From Treponema sp. (GTDB taxonomy: Bacteria > Spirochaetota > Spirochaetia > Treponematales > Breznakiellaceae): a DNA stretch of 36,287 bases. The notes under the pieces were generated by a model, which saw only the letters and a list, made by a program, of their open reading frames with translations, was not told where the DNA came from and made no database searches. The DNA lies in NCBI GenBank assembly GCA_031286095.1, contig JAITUY010000217.1, positions 1-36,287 of the forward strand, in the 5' to 3' direction. Of this stretch, positions 7,097 through 15,824 are shown one piece after another (position 1 is the first letter of the stretch; every line of letters begins with the position of its first letter). The position numbers and the translations under genes are program-made.

Positions 7097-8566
7097 ATGC
7101 TGGAAAAAGAAGTTACAATTTTACTTTCTAAAGTTTTAAAACAGCCTGGTGGAAAGAACTATAAGCAAATAGTTGATATTATGCTGGAGATAAATACTCC
7201 CATTATATGTGTAAAAAAATCTTCACAAAACAAACGGATTATGCCGTTTAAGTCTTTGTACGACAGCAACGAAAATTTCTGGCAACAGGACAGCAGTTGG
7301 GAATATTCACTTGCAAAAGAATCTCTGGATAAAATCAAGGAAGAGGTTATTGCCAGAAAGGGCTCATGGATAGATGATATAGACATAGAAACAAACGAAA
7401 AAAATAATGCAAAGCCAAATCCTAAAACCAATGATAAAGATATTGAGAAATTAGAAGTTCAGGTTGGGTATGGAAGCGAATATAAAAACTTTGCCGATAT
7501 GTCCACTCCTGAGAAAGTTGATCGGCTTAACAAAAACAAGCAAAAGTTAAACGAGCTTCTTGCTCTAAAAAACAAAGACACGGAAGTTATTACCGAAGCT
7601 CTTGTAGATACTACAAAAGACGCCGCATTGATAAATCATACGGCGCTGGTCGATGCTATACGGCTTGGAGATGATGAAGCAAAAAAACTTACGCAAGATG
7701 TGGTAGATTCTACTCACGAAATGGTAAAGTCGTCAGCCATGCTTTTAACCTCGGATATATTTAATAACGAATTAATAAATACACTGGTAAAAAAATCCAA
7801 CGGTACTATTGTCCAGCACATGACAAGAGTGTACATTCACGGAATTGCGTTTCTTTCGTATTACAATAATCTTGTTTCAACGTCCAGCGCTATACAAAAA
7901 CTGCGTATTTCTTTTCAAGCAAGGAAATCCAAATACCGCGATTTTTATCATAAACTGCTTCCGCATGTTGATTTAGACGAGCTTTCTCTGGAGCGCGTTT
8001 TTTACGGCGGCATGAGGGCAATCCCGCGGGATGACTATTTTAAGTGGGCTGTGGGTTTTCTTATTCACGATATAGGAAAGGCGGCCAATGTTGAGTATCA
8101 TGAAGGAGAAGCCAGCTATGACCGCAACATTGTAATAGATCACGTAAAACAGGGATATAAGTCCGTCATGAACAAGACAAACTATCCTATGGAAGCGAGT
8201 CTTATTATAGGTTACCATCACGAGTATTACGGCGACCCTGCGGGTTACGGTTTTTTCCGCGCGTTTCTTCAACAATACAAAAAACAAAACCCGGAAGCGC
8301 ATCAGGATTATTGTATTTCCTATGATCTTGAGCCTGTTTTAGATTATCATGTTCTTGCTTATTTTCCGGCAAAGGTTTTGGAAATAATAGATGTTTATGA
8401 CAGCGTTACCGATCCTAACCGTGTTTACCGAAAGGCAATGACTCCTGAAGAGGCGCTTGCCATGATGCGCGAAGACTTTATCGAGAAACATCATAAGTTA
8501 GATTATGTTCTTTTTGATATTTTTGACTCATTTATCAGGGAACAGCAAAAACACTTAAACAAATGA
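7097..8566 (+). CDS. HD-domain (HD-GYP-like) phosphohydrolase
   Basis: The protein is 489 aa. The C-terminal half carries an HD-GYP-like core: FLIHDIGKAA at about 328, IDHVKQGYKS, SLIIGYHHEYYGDPAGYGF with GYG where GYP is usual, then EIIDVYDSVTDPNRVYRKAMTPEEA, a classic HD-GYP tail. Such domains hydrolyse c-di-GMP or related cyclic dinucleotides with two metal ions. The first 220 residues are charged and Lys/Asn-rich with no domain I recognise, and no membrane span was seen. The GYP change leaves substrate open. Its stop overlaps the convergent glyA stop by 12 bp. Confidence 0.8.
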   Translation: MLEKEVTILLSKVLKQPGGKNYKQIVDIMLEINTPIICVKKSSQNKRIMPFKSLYDSNENFWQQDSSWEYSLAKESLDKIKEEVIARKGSWIDDIDIETNEKNNAKPNPKTNDKDIEKLEVQVGYGSEYKNFADMSTPEKVDRLNKNKQKLNELLALKNKDTEVITEALVDTTKDAALINHTALVDAIRLGDDEAKKLTQDVVDSTHEMVKSSAMLLTSDIFNNELINTLVKKSNGTIVQHMTRVYIHGIAFLSYYNNLVSTSSAIQKLRISFQARKSKYRDFYHKLLPHVDLDELSLERVFYGGMRAIPRDDYFKWAVGFLIHDIGKAANVEYHEGEASYDRNIVIDHVKQGYKSVMNKTNYPMEASLIIGYHHEYYGDPAGYGFFRAFLQQYKKQNPEAHQDYCISYDLEPVLDYHVLAYFPAKVLEIIDVYDSVTDPNRVYRKAMTPEEALAMMREDFIEKHHKLDYVLFDIFDSFIREQQKHLNK

Positions 8567-10063
8567 TTTTTTTAGCAGTTCTAAGTCCAGTTCTGGATAC
8601 ACAGGGAAACGGTCCAGCAAATTTTTCACACGTTTAATAACCGCTTCTTTTACGCCCGCGTTAATGTCGTATTTTGCCTTGCTGTTTTTTGAGGGGTCTT
8701 TCTTGTCCCGCGACTGGGTCGTCCCCTTTATCACTTCGGCAATCAGAGCGCCAAGTTCTGTCATTTCCGCCTTGCCCATTCCAAGACTTGTAACAGCCGC
8801 CGTTCCAAGTCTTATTCCAGATGTATACCACGGGCCGTTTGGATCGCGCGGAAGACTGTTGCGGTTAAGCGTTATGTAACACTCATGCAGAGCGCTTTCC
8901 GCCTGTCTGCCCGTAAGGCCGTTTTTGTGAACATTTATCAGAATCAGATGATTGTCAGTTCCGCCTGTAAGCACGTCCAGCCCGTTTTCGATACAAGAGG
9001 CGGCAAGTGCTTGGCAGTTGTCAACGATATTTTGCGCATACTGCCTGAACCCGGGAAGAGACGCCTCGCGGAAAGCAACAGCCTTTGCCGCTATAACATG
9101 TGGCAGAGGACCGCCCATAGTAAGCGGACAGCCTTTGTCCAAAGATTCGGCAAATTCGGAAGTAGAAAGTACAATTCCGGCGCGCGGACCGCGCAATGTT
9201 TTGTGGGTTGTGCTTGTAACAACATGCGCATAGGGTATTGGATCAAACTCGCCTGTAAAAACCTTGCCAGCTACAAGACCGGCAAAATGCGCCATGTCTA
9301 CCATAAAGACAGCGCCGGATTTGTCGGCAATTTCCCTCATGCGTTTAAAGTTGATTTTTCTCGGATACGCTGAATATCCGGCAAGAAGGATAAGAGGACG
9401 CAATTCCAGCGCTTGTTTTTCAATTTGGTCGTAATCAAGAAGACCGTCTTTTTCGGAAACCGAATAACCGTGAACGTCAAATATACGGCTGGAAATATTG
9501 TTCCGGTAACCGTGCGTTAAATGTCCGCCGGAATAGTAATCAAGCCCCAAGAGACGCTGGTTCCCAAGTGAGGCTTTTAACTCTTTCCATTGGGAGTCGG
9601 TAAGATTGTAAAGGTTGGTTTCGTTCCATTTTTCCAGCGCCGGATTTTCTACGCGGGTAGTGAGTATCGCCCAGTATGCGAGCAGGTTCGCGTCCGCCCC
9701 GCAGTGTGGCTGAACATTGGCGTACTGCGCGCCAAAGAGCTTGCAGGCTTCTTCCGCTGTAAGAGCCTCGATTGCGTCTACGTTTTCGTTTCCAGCGTAA
9801 AACCGGTGGTTAGGGACACCCTCGGCATATTTGTCGGTTAAGAGATTTCCCATGGCAAGCTGTACCGCAATAGAGCAGTAATTTTCGCTTGCGATTAGCT
9901 TTACTCTTTTACGCTGGTTTTCAAGTTCCTTTACAATAGAGGAAGCGATTTCCGGGGTTACTTTGGCAACTTCTGTTAAATTGCAAAGGTATGCTAAAAG
10001 GTTTGTGTTTATTTTTTCCGGCGAAACGGCGGCAAGATACGCCGCGACAGGGTTTTTACTCAT
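8555..10063 (-). CDS. glyA: Serine hydroxymethyltransferase, long form
   Basis: This PLP enzyme interconverts serine and glycine while loading tetrahydrofolate with one-carbon units, in the cytosol. The 502-aa length exceeds the usual 415-430. The core is plain: LIASENYCS, YAEGVPNHRFYAGNENVD, MVDMAHFAGLVAG, and the PLP-lysine motif TSTTHKTLRGPRAG. The extra length is an N-terminal helix region (residues 1-50) and an insert around 155-200 (TRVENPALEKWNETNLYNLT); chlamydial GlyA is similarly long. The start ATG 10063 lacks a strong Shine-Dalgarno. It lies 54 bp downstream of the exported peptidase gene on the same strand, so it is likely the last gene of that unit. Confidence 0.95.
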   Translation of the reverse strand: MSKNPVAAYLAAVSPEKINTNLLAYLCNLTEVAKVTPEIASSIVKELENQRKRVKLIASENYCSIAVQLAMGNLLTDKYAEGVPNHRFYAGNENVDAIEALTAEEACKLFGAQYANVQPHCGADANLLAYWAILTTRVENPALEKWNETNLYNLTDSQWKELKASLGNQRLLGLDYYSGGHLTHGYRNNISSRIFDVHGYSVSEKDGLLDYDQIEKQALELRPLILLAGYSAYPRKINFKRMREIADKSGAVFMVDMAHFAGLVAGKVFTGEFDPIPYAHVVTSTTHKTLRGPRAGIVLSTSEFAESLDKGCPLTMGGPLPHVIAAKAVAFREASLPGFRQYAQNIVDNCQALAASCIENGLDVLTGGTDNHLILINVHKNGLTGRQAESALHECYITLNRNSLPRDPNGPWYTSGIRLGTAAVTSLGMGKAEMTELGALIAEVIKGTTQSRDKKDPSKNSKAKYDINAGVKEAVIKRVKNLLDRFPVYPELDLELLKKSFV

Positions 10064-10117
10064 GGGTTAAGGATACAGGAAATGCGGGGATTATTTCAAG
10101 GCATACATCTTGCGTTT

Positions 10118-12970
10118 CTAAAATGAGGCGCTGATTCCAACGTCAACGAACCATGGAAACCCTCTTCCGGTAATGACGTTAGAAAATTTCCATGCCCCAA
10201 AGACGAATGGTTCAACAGATACGGGGATTTTTACAAACGGGAAAAAAGATGTTTTAATGCCAAGCTTTAACCCCAAAGACTGGGAAAGATGAAAATTGTT
10301 TATCTTTATTCCTTCGGCGTCGGGGTGACCTTTGCTGTCATAAATTTGATTTCTTACCGAAAGACTGCCGAAAAATCTGTTGAAGTAAAGATGAGAAATA
10401 TTTTTTTGTATCTCCAAAGAAAATAAACCTATGCCAATTTCGCCGCCGCCAAGCCAGAGAAGATCAAGACCGGAGAGATTAGGGTATTCTTTCAGGGCAA
10501 GCCCCTCAATCGCCGTTGAGCTAAAAGTGTTTGATACGCCGTGCAGATTCATTCCCCTTTCGTCATAAGCGCCAAAAAGAGTAAAGGACAGCGGAAATCT
10601 GGTTCTTGTACTTACGCGGAAAATCAAATCCATGCGCGGTTCAAAACTGTCAGTAAGGCTTGCGCCGCTGAATTGTAAACTTGCCCTGCGGTACGAAAAT
10701 ACAAAACCTGTTTGCATATAAAAACCACTTCCCGTTTTTTCCCATTCATAGGCGCTTTTTCCGTTTCCATAACCGGCATTACGGACATAGCCGCCGCCAA
10801 GTAAAATTTGATTATTCCACTGATCCCCTGTCCAATTTAAACTGCCTGTAATACTGGCGTTGGTATAACGGTATATGTCATCTCCGTCTTCCATTACCTT
10901 GTCGGAAAAATTTAACGTAATGGGAAAACCCATGCTGGTATTTTGCCAAGAAAACCGGTCTACCATAGCCATTTTATATGGGGCATCGTAGTAAACCAAA
11001 AAATAGATCAGATTCCTGTCGGGAGGGTCCGCCATTACCGAAAAGATTCCGCCGCCGTCCAGTCTTAATAAAGGATCGCCGTCAGAAAAAACACGGATCA
11101 AGGGCATGGGAAACCATAGCTTAAACGGATTCATGTAGCGAAGTCCAATGTACGGTTTTGAGGGACCGTCGTACGGCGGCTCGTTTACCGTCGCCAATTC
11201 AGCCGGCGGCTCATTTTCCGTTTTGTAATTTTGGCTGTCCAGTTTAACCAGCCGCAAATCGATGCGGTTTCCGGAAAAGGAATCGGCAGGTTCGGGAAAG
11301 CGCATAAGGCTGTTACGCGAGACAAACGTCGCAAAATAATAGACACTGCCATTTGCAGAAACAGGATTAAAAACGCCGCCTGAAAATTCCCTGCAGTTAA
11401 AGACTGCTTGCATTGTTTCAAGATCGATAACTGCGAGTTTATACATTTTGTCGTCGGAATTATAACTAAAAAATAATTTCCCTTGCGAAACGCCAAGACC
11501 GCGTATATATGCCCAGTATTTATTGTCATCTAATTTGTTCTCGATTTTAAAAAGTTCCCGCGAAACATAATTGTAAAGCCACAGTTCCCTTTTTCCGTCT
11601 CGCCCAGCGATAAATACAATACGGTCGTTATCAACGGCCTGAGGACCTGAAAACATAAGGTTTTCATTTCCGGTAAAAAGAACTTCGCTTTCACCTTTAA
11701 AGTTTTCGTATACGATAAGGGTATTGTGCAGATCGGAACGAAGCCCTATAACTCCGTCCCTGAAATAACGCGCCCTGGCGAGTCCTTTAATAGTCCTTCC
11801 TGTTTTATGTCCGTTTTTTGTTCTATGTTCGGTAACAATCGCGCCGGCACGGTCCTCAATATAACGATAACCGGACAACAGCATAACTTTTCCGTCCGCC
11901 GAAACATCAATATCATACGCGCCGGACGCCGCGTTAAAAGTTTTCGTCTTTCCGGTCAAAGTATCATAGACGCCTATTTTTGCTGATGAGTTTTCGATAA
12001 AATAAAGTTTGTTTTCTTTTGAAACTAAACCGCTGGTAAAATACTCTCTTTCGGAAAAATAATTGTACTTTTTGGGAGAAAGTTCGTTTTCGTTAATTTC
12101 CATTTCGTCCAAAACAAACAAAGCGCTGAATTCTTTCCATGCGTCTAAAAAATCAATATCGTACACTTTTTTGAATATACGGTAATAGTCTGACCGGTAT
12201 ACAAAAAAAGAAAACGCTGCATCATTTCCCATTTTCTGCCAAAGCTGAGCGTACTTTTCCATGCCGTAATTTTGTATCAGCCATTGCGAAAAAAGCCCGC
12301 CGTATTCATACCAGTAACCATTGGGACGCATTGGACGGTCATAAACGCCGCTGGCCTGAAAAGGCGTGAGAAACTTATTTTCATACACAGCCTGCCGCAG
12401 GTATTGTTTAGTGCGCGGATCATTCGCTCTGCCTGTACCGTTGCGGCTTTCAAAACTGACTGTAACTCCTTCCACCATAAATTGAGGCGCTAATAAATAA
12501 GCGGGGGAATAAAAGTTTCCAAAAACCTTATGCCAAAACTTATATTGCGGCGCTCTTGAGTTCAGGGAAACCGCGTGGGTCAGTTCATGCAAAAAAAGAT
12601 TTTCAAGATTATTCTTAAAACTGGTCCATTCAATATCAAGCGGCGTATCATAAAGTACAATATGATTAAAAATCATACTGTAATAACCGTTAAACATATC
12701 TGTATGAGGCGATAAAGATACAGGAATACGGCCGGGAACCTCAATTCCAAGCAGGGAGCTTACATGATCATAGACGCGGTCGGCATAACCAGCCAAAATG
12801 CGGGCTGACGATTCTGATTCTTTTGGAAAGACAATTTCAAAATGCTCTGTCTGAATAACCCTAAAAAAAGTAAATGGTTTGTAAAGCGCGTTTTGAGCAA
12901 ACACATCAGCCGAAACAAAAACAAAAAGCGCAAGTGTAAATCGCAGTGCGCAAGAAAACCCGCGGCTCAT
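10118..12970 (-). CDS. Exported HExxH metallopeptidase-like, propeller and barrel protein
   Basis: It is about 950 aa. A signal peptide (MSRGFSCALRFTLALFVFVS, cut after DVFA) precedes an MA-clan peptidase-like domain (residues about 30-270) with the zinc motif FLHELTHAVSLNSR and a downstream Glu in FMVEGVTVSFE. Next comes a WD/TolB-like propeller region (about 290-590; repeats such as ENKLYFIENSSAKIGVYD). The last 350 residues are amphipathic strands with many aromatics, ending VDVGISASF with a terminal Phe, typical of an outer-membrane barrel. It is probably an outer-membrane surface or periplasmic processing protein; the substrate is unknown. ATG 12970 is preferred to TTG 12988 because GAGGG lies just upstream. 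It starts one base after the nucleosidase stop. Confidence 0.8.
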   Translation of the reverse strand: MSRGFSCALRFTLALFVFVSADVFAQNALYKPFTFFRVIQTEHFEIVFPKESESSARILAGYADRVYDHVSSLLGIEVPGRIPVSLSPHTDMFNGYYSMIFNHIVLYDTPLDIEWTSFKNNLENLFLHELTHAVSLNSRAPQYKFWHKVFGNFYSPAYLLAPQFMVEGVTVSFESRNGTGRANDPRTKQYLRQAVYENKFLTPFQASGVYDRPMRPNGYWYEYGGLFSQWLIQNYGMEKYAQLWQKMGNDAAFSFFVYRSDYYRIFKKVYDIDFLDAWKEFSALFVLDEMEINENELSPKKYNYFSEREYFTSGLVSKENKLYFIENSSAKIGVYDTLTGKTKTFNAASGAYDIDVSADGKVMLLSGYRYIEDRAGAIVTEHRTKNGHKTGRTIKGLARARYFRDGVIGLRSDLHNTLIVYENFKGESEVLFTGNENLMFSGPQAVDNDRIVFIAGRDGKRELWLYNYVSRELFKIENKLDDNKYWAYIRGLGVSQGKLFFSYNSDDKMYKLAVIDLETMQAVFNCREFSGGVFNPVSANGSVYYFATFVSRNSLMRFPEPADSFSGNRIDLRLVKLDSQNYKTENEPPAELATVNEPPYDGPSKPYIGLRYMNPFKLWFPMPLIRVFSDGDPLLRLDGGGIFSVMADPPDRNLIYFLVYYDAPYKMAMVDRFSWQNTSMGFPITLNFSDKVMEDGDDIYRYTNASITGSLNWTGDQWNNQILLGGGYVRNAGYGNGKSAYEWEKTGSGFYMQTGFVFSYRRASLQFSGASLTDSFEPRMDLIFRVSTRTRFPLSFTLFGAYDERGMNLHGVSNTFSSTAIEGLALKEYPNLSGLDLLWLGGGEIGIGLFSLEIQKNISHLYFNRFFGSLSVRNQIYDSKGHPDAEGIKINNFHLSQSLGLKLGIKTSFFPFVKIPVSVEPFVFGAWKFSNVITGRGFPWFVDVGISASF

Positions 12971-12971
12971 T

Positions 12972-13682
12972 TTACAGCCCTCGGACAATCCTTATCACTA
13001 TGTCTGCGGAATGTTTGGATGCTACCGGCAGGAATTCAGCAAAACTTACAGTTGACTGCGTGCCAGCAACATCTGAAAGCGCGCGTATGACAAGGGCGGG
13101 AACGGAAAAAAGACGGCAACAATGCGCGATAGCCGCCCCTTCCATTTCAACAGCGGCAATGTCAGGAAAAATCCTGCGTACTTCCGCTATGCGTTCCGGC
13201 TCGTGCATAAAAACATCGCCCGATCCTATTATGCCCCTGCAATGATTAAAAGACGGGGGAAGGGCGTTTTCCTGCTTTAACTCGTCAACCGCGTCTTCCG
13301 CTAGTTTTACAAGTTTTTCATCTGCCGGAAAAACTTGCGGCTGACCTGGAAGCTGACCGGGGGCGTATTTAAACGCGGTAACATCGACATCGTGGTAAAC
13401 AAGTCCGGTGGATATAACGGCGTCTCCGACTTTCAGCAACGGCTCAATGCCGCCTGCGGAACCGGTATTGATAACGCATACGGGGTTAAACTGTTTAATA
13501 AGCAGAGCGCAACCCACCGCGGCGTTCACCTTGCCGATTCCACAGCACAACAGTGTAACATCTTTTCCCTCAATTTTGCCGGTGTAAAATTCAAAACCGC
13601 CTATTTTTTGAGTTTCAAATTCTCCCATTGCGCCGCATAGAATACTTAACTCTTTTTCCATTGCCGCTATAATGCCAATCAT
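12972..13682 (-). CDS. mtn: 5'-methylthioadenosine/S-adenosylhomocysteine nucleosidase
   Basis: It hydrolyses MTA, SAH and 5'-deoxyadenosine to adenine and the ribose product, clearing inhibitors of SAM enzymes and feeding methyl recycling and possibly AI-2. It is 236 aa from ATG 13682; the ORF track extends upstream into the GGDEF gene. Landmarks are MIGIIAAMEKELSIL at the N-terminus (catalytic Glu in AAMEKE), VINTGSAGGIEP, AAVEMEGAAIAHCC (nucleoside-binding Met-Glu) and VIRALSDVAG (catalytic Asp). AGG lies six bases before the ATG. It has one-base gaps to both neighbours, so it is co-translated with them. Confidence 0.93.
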   Translation of the reverse strand: MIGIIAAMEKELSILCGAMGEFETQKIGGFEFYTGKIEGKDVTLLCCGIGKVNAAVGCALLIKQFNPVCVINTGSAGGIEPLLKVGDAVISTGLVYHDVDVTAFKYAPGQLPGQPQVFPADEKLVKLAEDAVDELKQENALPPSFNHCRGIIGSGDVFMHEPERIAEVRRIFPDIAAVEMEGAAIAHCCRLFSVPALVIRALSDVAGTQSTVSFAEFLPVASKHSADIVIRIVRGL

Positions 13683-13683
13683 A

Positions 13684-14829
13684 TTAACCTGCCGGGTGTA
13701 TGTGTGTAATTTCGGGATTCCACGTAGTACAACGGTTTCGTCCCTGCTGTTTCGATGTATACAGCGCATCGTCTGCACGGCGGATAATGGTATTTACATC
13801 AACGCCGGAATTTTGATCAAAAGTATAAATCCCCAAACTGATTGTAACCTGCGGCAATGGAACGTCCCAGGTGACTTTCATATCCGCGACATTGACCCGC
13901 AGACGTTCTGCAACACTCCACGCCGTCGGTTGATCTGTGTTGGGTAAAAGCACTGTAAATTCCTCGCCGCCAAAACGGGACGGAATATCGTCGTTTCGCA
14001 CCCCCTTCTTTATTACTTGGGCAAGGTGTTCAAGAACTTTGTCTCCGGCAAGATGACCGTATGAGTCGTTAAAATTTTTAAACTTATCCACGTCTATTAC
14101 TACAATTGTAGAACAATGCTTATTGCGTTTTGTGCGGGAAACTTCTTCCGTAAGACGGGCAAGGAAAAAGCCGTGATTATACAGCCCTGTTTTTACATCG
14201 CGAAGTGAATGTTCATAATGCAGATGGTTTTTGATTCCCTGAGATACAAAAGACATTAGCTGGCGGAGAAAAAACAATTCGTCGTTGTTGTATTCTTCAT
14301 CAATATTTTTTTTGCCGATTAAGATTAATCCGTATAATCCAAAGGGACCAAGAATCGGAACAACGATTTCTGTTTGTATATCCCTGTATGGCTTTACAAT
14401 TTCTTCGTTATTTAAAAAGCTTATCAAAAAATCAAGCTTTACCGGTTTGGGGTTTTGCCTGAAAAACGCTTCTAACGGCGTTATGCTGTCTATATTTAAA
14501 TTCAAGTTTACAGGTTTATAATTTTTGTAAGCCTTAATTGTAATATCTTCCCTTGTCTGAACCGGTTTCCATAAAAACGCGAGAAACGACGGCAAAAAAT
14601 GATCCGATATTTGATAAACTGTAGAATCCATTATTTCATCAATGTTGATATGGTTAAAAATATCCAGGCCTCTTACAAGAAGGCTTCTGTAATTGTTTAC
14701 TACCCGGTTCATGGATTCCAGATAATCTAAAACTCCGATATTTTTAAGTAACTCTGCGTTTTCCATTATTTTGGAATTGGAAAGAAAGTCGTTTTTGTTG
14801 CCGTCTTCTTCTAAAAAAATATCATGCAT
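13684..14829 (-). CDS. Diguanylate cyclase with N-terminal GAF-like domain
   Basis: It makes c-di-GMP from two GTP. The protein is 381 aa. The C-terminal GGDEF domain (about 215-375) has the active-site motif SRFGGEEF and, five residues before it, RNDD, which fits the RxxD inhibitory I-site, so product feedback is expected. VIDVDKFKNFNDSYGHLAGD is the metal/GTP region. The preceding 160 residues resemble a GAF sensor, for example IVVPILGPFGLYGLILIGKK. No membrane span was seen, so it is cytoplasmic. It is co-transcribed with an HD-GYP gene four genes upstream, which pairs synthesis and breakdown. Confidence 0.93.
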   Translation of the reverse strand: MHDIFLEEDGNKNDFLSNSKIMENAELLKNIGVLDYLESMNRVVNNYRSLLVRGLDIFNHINIDEIMDSTVYQISDHFLPSFLAFLWKPVQTREDITIKAYKNYKPVNLNLNIDSITPLEAFFRQNPKPVKLDFLISFLNNEEIVKPYRDIQTEIVVPILGPFGLYGLILIGKKNIDEEYNNDELFFLRQLMSFVSQGIKNHLHYEHSLRDVKTGLYNHGFFLARLTEEVSRTKRNKHCSTIVVIDVDKFKNFNDSYGHLAGDKVLEHLAQVIKKGVRNDDIPSRFGGEEFTVLLPNTDQPTAWSVAERLRVNVADMKVTWDVPLPQVTISLGIYTFDQNSGVDVNTIIRRADDALYTSKQQGRNRCTTWNPEITHIHPAG

Positions 14830-14837
14830 TATTTTCC

Positions 14838-15326
14838 TCAGGTAATAGAAAAATATTCACTAATCGGCGTACGCCAATCAGAGCTGTTATCCTTTGCTTC
14901 CCACTCTATTATTCTCTTTATTATAAAGTCCCTTACATCCGGCGGGTTATTATAGTGGACTACTCCAAAACGTCCGCCGCCTATGTAACAGACAGCGTCA
15001 TTTGTTTCCAGAGATACCATTTCTGTAACCCGTCCAAGTACACAGTCGAAGTGAATGGGACGGCCTGTATCTTTGTCCGCAATGGCACATGTAATGTCTT
15101 TTATTGGTTTCCCGCACCATGGGCAGTCCGGAGTAATGTCTTGGTAATCTGGGGGAACCGGCGCTGTCCACTGAAGCCGCTCGTACATAGAGGCTCTTTC
15201 ATATTTTTCGCCGGCAAAAAAGTTGTCGGTATTTCTTTTCCTGTCGTGTTTTTGAGAGTCGTCTTTTCGTCCGGAATAACGATGCCGGGGTCTGTGGTTA
15301 TTTCCGCTTTTTCCGTTGCCGCTCAT
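14838..15326 (-). CDS. Small Cys-rich protein, possible zinc binder
   Basis: The protein is 162 aa. The first 45 residues are basic and polar (HRPRHRYSGRKDDSQKHDRK), looking disordered or nucleic-acid binding. The centre has CPWCGKPIKDITC and HFDCVLGRV, which together could form a treble-clef-like zinc site. The C-terminal part (RFGVVHYNNPPDVRDFIIKRIIEWEAKD) is folded in appearance. AGGAGG eight to nine bases before ATG 15326 is the strongest ribosome-binding site in this operon and fixes the start, 29 nt inside the preceding small ORF. I do not recognise the family beyond a general zinc-ribbon look. Confidence 0.75.
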   Translation of the reverse strand: MSGNGKSGNNHRPRHRYSGRKDDSQKHDRKRNTDNFFAGEKYERASMYERLQWTAPVPPDYQDITPDCPWCGKPIKDITCAIADKDTGRPIHFDCVLGRVTEMVSLETNDAVCYIGGGRFGVVHYNNPPDVRDFIIKRIIEWEAKDNSSDWRTPISEYFSIT

Positions 15327-15468
15327 GACGTTCCGCCTCCTGAGTTAAATCCATCAATTCATTACTCAGTACCATAGCCAGTCTTTGGATAGCGGCATGA
15401 AGATAGCCTTCGTCATTTACGCGCCGCCTTAATAATTCCAGTTTTCTGGTATTCATAGCCTGTTCCAT
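15298..15468 (-). CDS. 56-aa ORF in operon, faintly Spo0E-like
   Basis: This gene is absent from the ORF track because of its size. The frame reads MEQAMNTRKLELLRRRVNDE, then LHAAIQRLAMVLSNELMDLT, then a Glu/Arg-rich end. ATG 15468 shares its A with the yraN stop (TAATG) and the 3' end overlaps the next gene by 29 nt, so the reading frame fits the operon exactly on both sides. Two helices with a loop ending in SNELMDL recall the SQELD helix of Spo0E-type aspartyl-phosphate phosphatases, but the loop is longer and this is only a resemblance. Its other possible role is simply to couple translation. Confidence 0.6.
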   Translation of the reverse strand: MEQAMNTRKLELLRRRVNDEGYLHAAIQRLAMVLSNELMDLTQEAERHERQRKKRK

Positions 15469-15824
15469 TATAATACACGCTCCGTGAAGGCTGACGCAAG
15501 ATGGGTAACTGAATTTTTATTAATGAATACAACGTCAAAGCGAATCGCCATATTACTATATTTTCGATTTTCGGATAAAAAATAATTAGCAGTTTTGATG
15601 ATTTTTTGCTGTTTTTGGGCATTTATGCCGTATTGAAGGTCTTCCATGCCATAGACCGACCATGCCTTAACTTCCACAAAAACGACTGTTTCCCCGTCAA
15701 GAGCGACAATATCAACTTCGCCCTCTTTAGAACGCACGTTTTTAGCGATTATTTTCATTCCTGCGGATTCCAGAGCGGCGGCGGCCTGCTCCTCTCCTTT
15801 TTTACCGGAACTTACTTTATTCAT
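15468..15824 (-). CDS. yraN: UPF0102/YraN nuclease-fold protein
   Basis: The protein is 118 aa from ATG 15824; the TTG at 15836 in the track would be inside the upstream stop region. The family signature is clear: GKKGEEQAAAALESAGMKIIAKNVRSKEGEVDIVALDGETVVFVEVK, with the E-V-D and E-V-K residues of the restriction-endonuclease-like fold. The exact function of YraN proteins is unsettled; roles in DNA repair or recombination have been suggested. It overlaps the HD-GYP gene upstream by 8 nt and the 56-aa ORF by one. Confidence 0.92.
   Translation of the reverse strand: MNKVSSGKKGEEQAAAALESAGMKIIAKNVRSKEGEVDIVALDGETVVFVEVKAWSVYGMEDLQYGINAQKQQKIIKTANYFLSENRKYSNMAIRFDVVFINKNSVTHLASAFTERVL

Noticed and set aside
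8664-9841. Long plus-strand ORFs antisense to glyA
   Set aside because: They are shadows of the glyA frame. No ribosome-binding sites or protein-like composition were seen.
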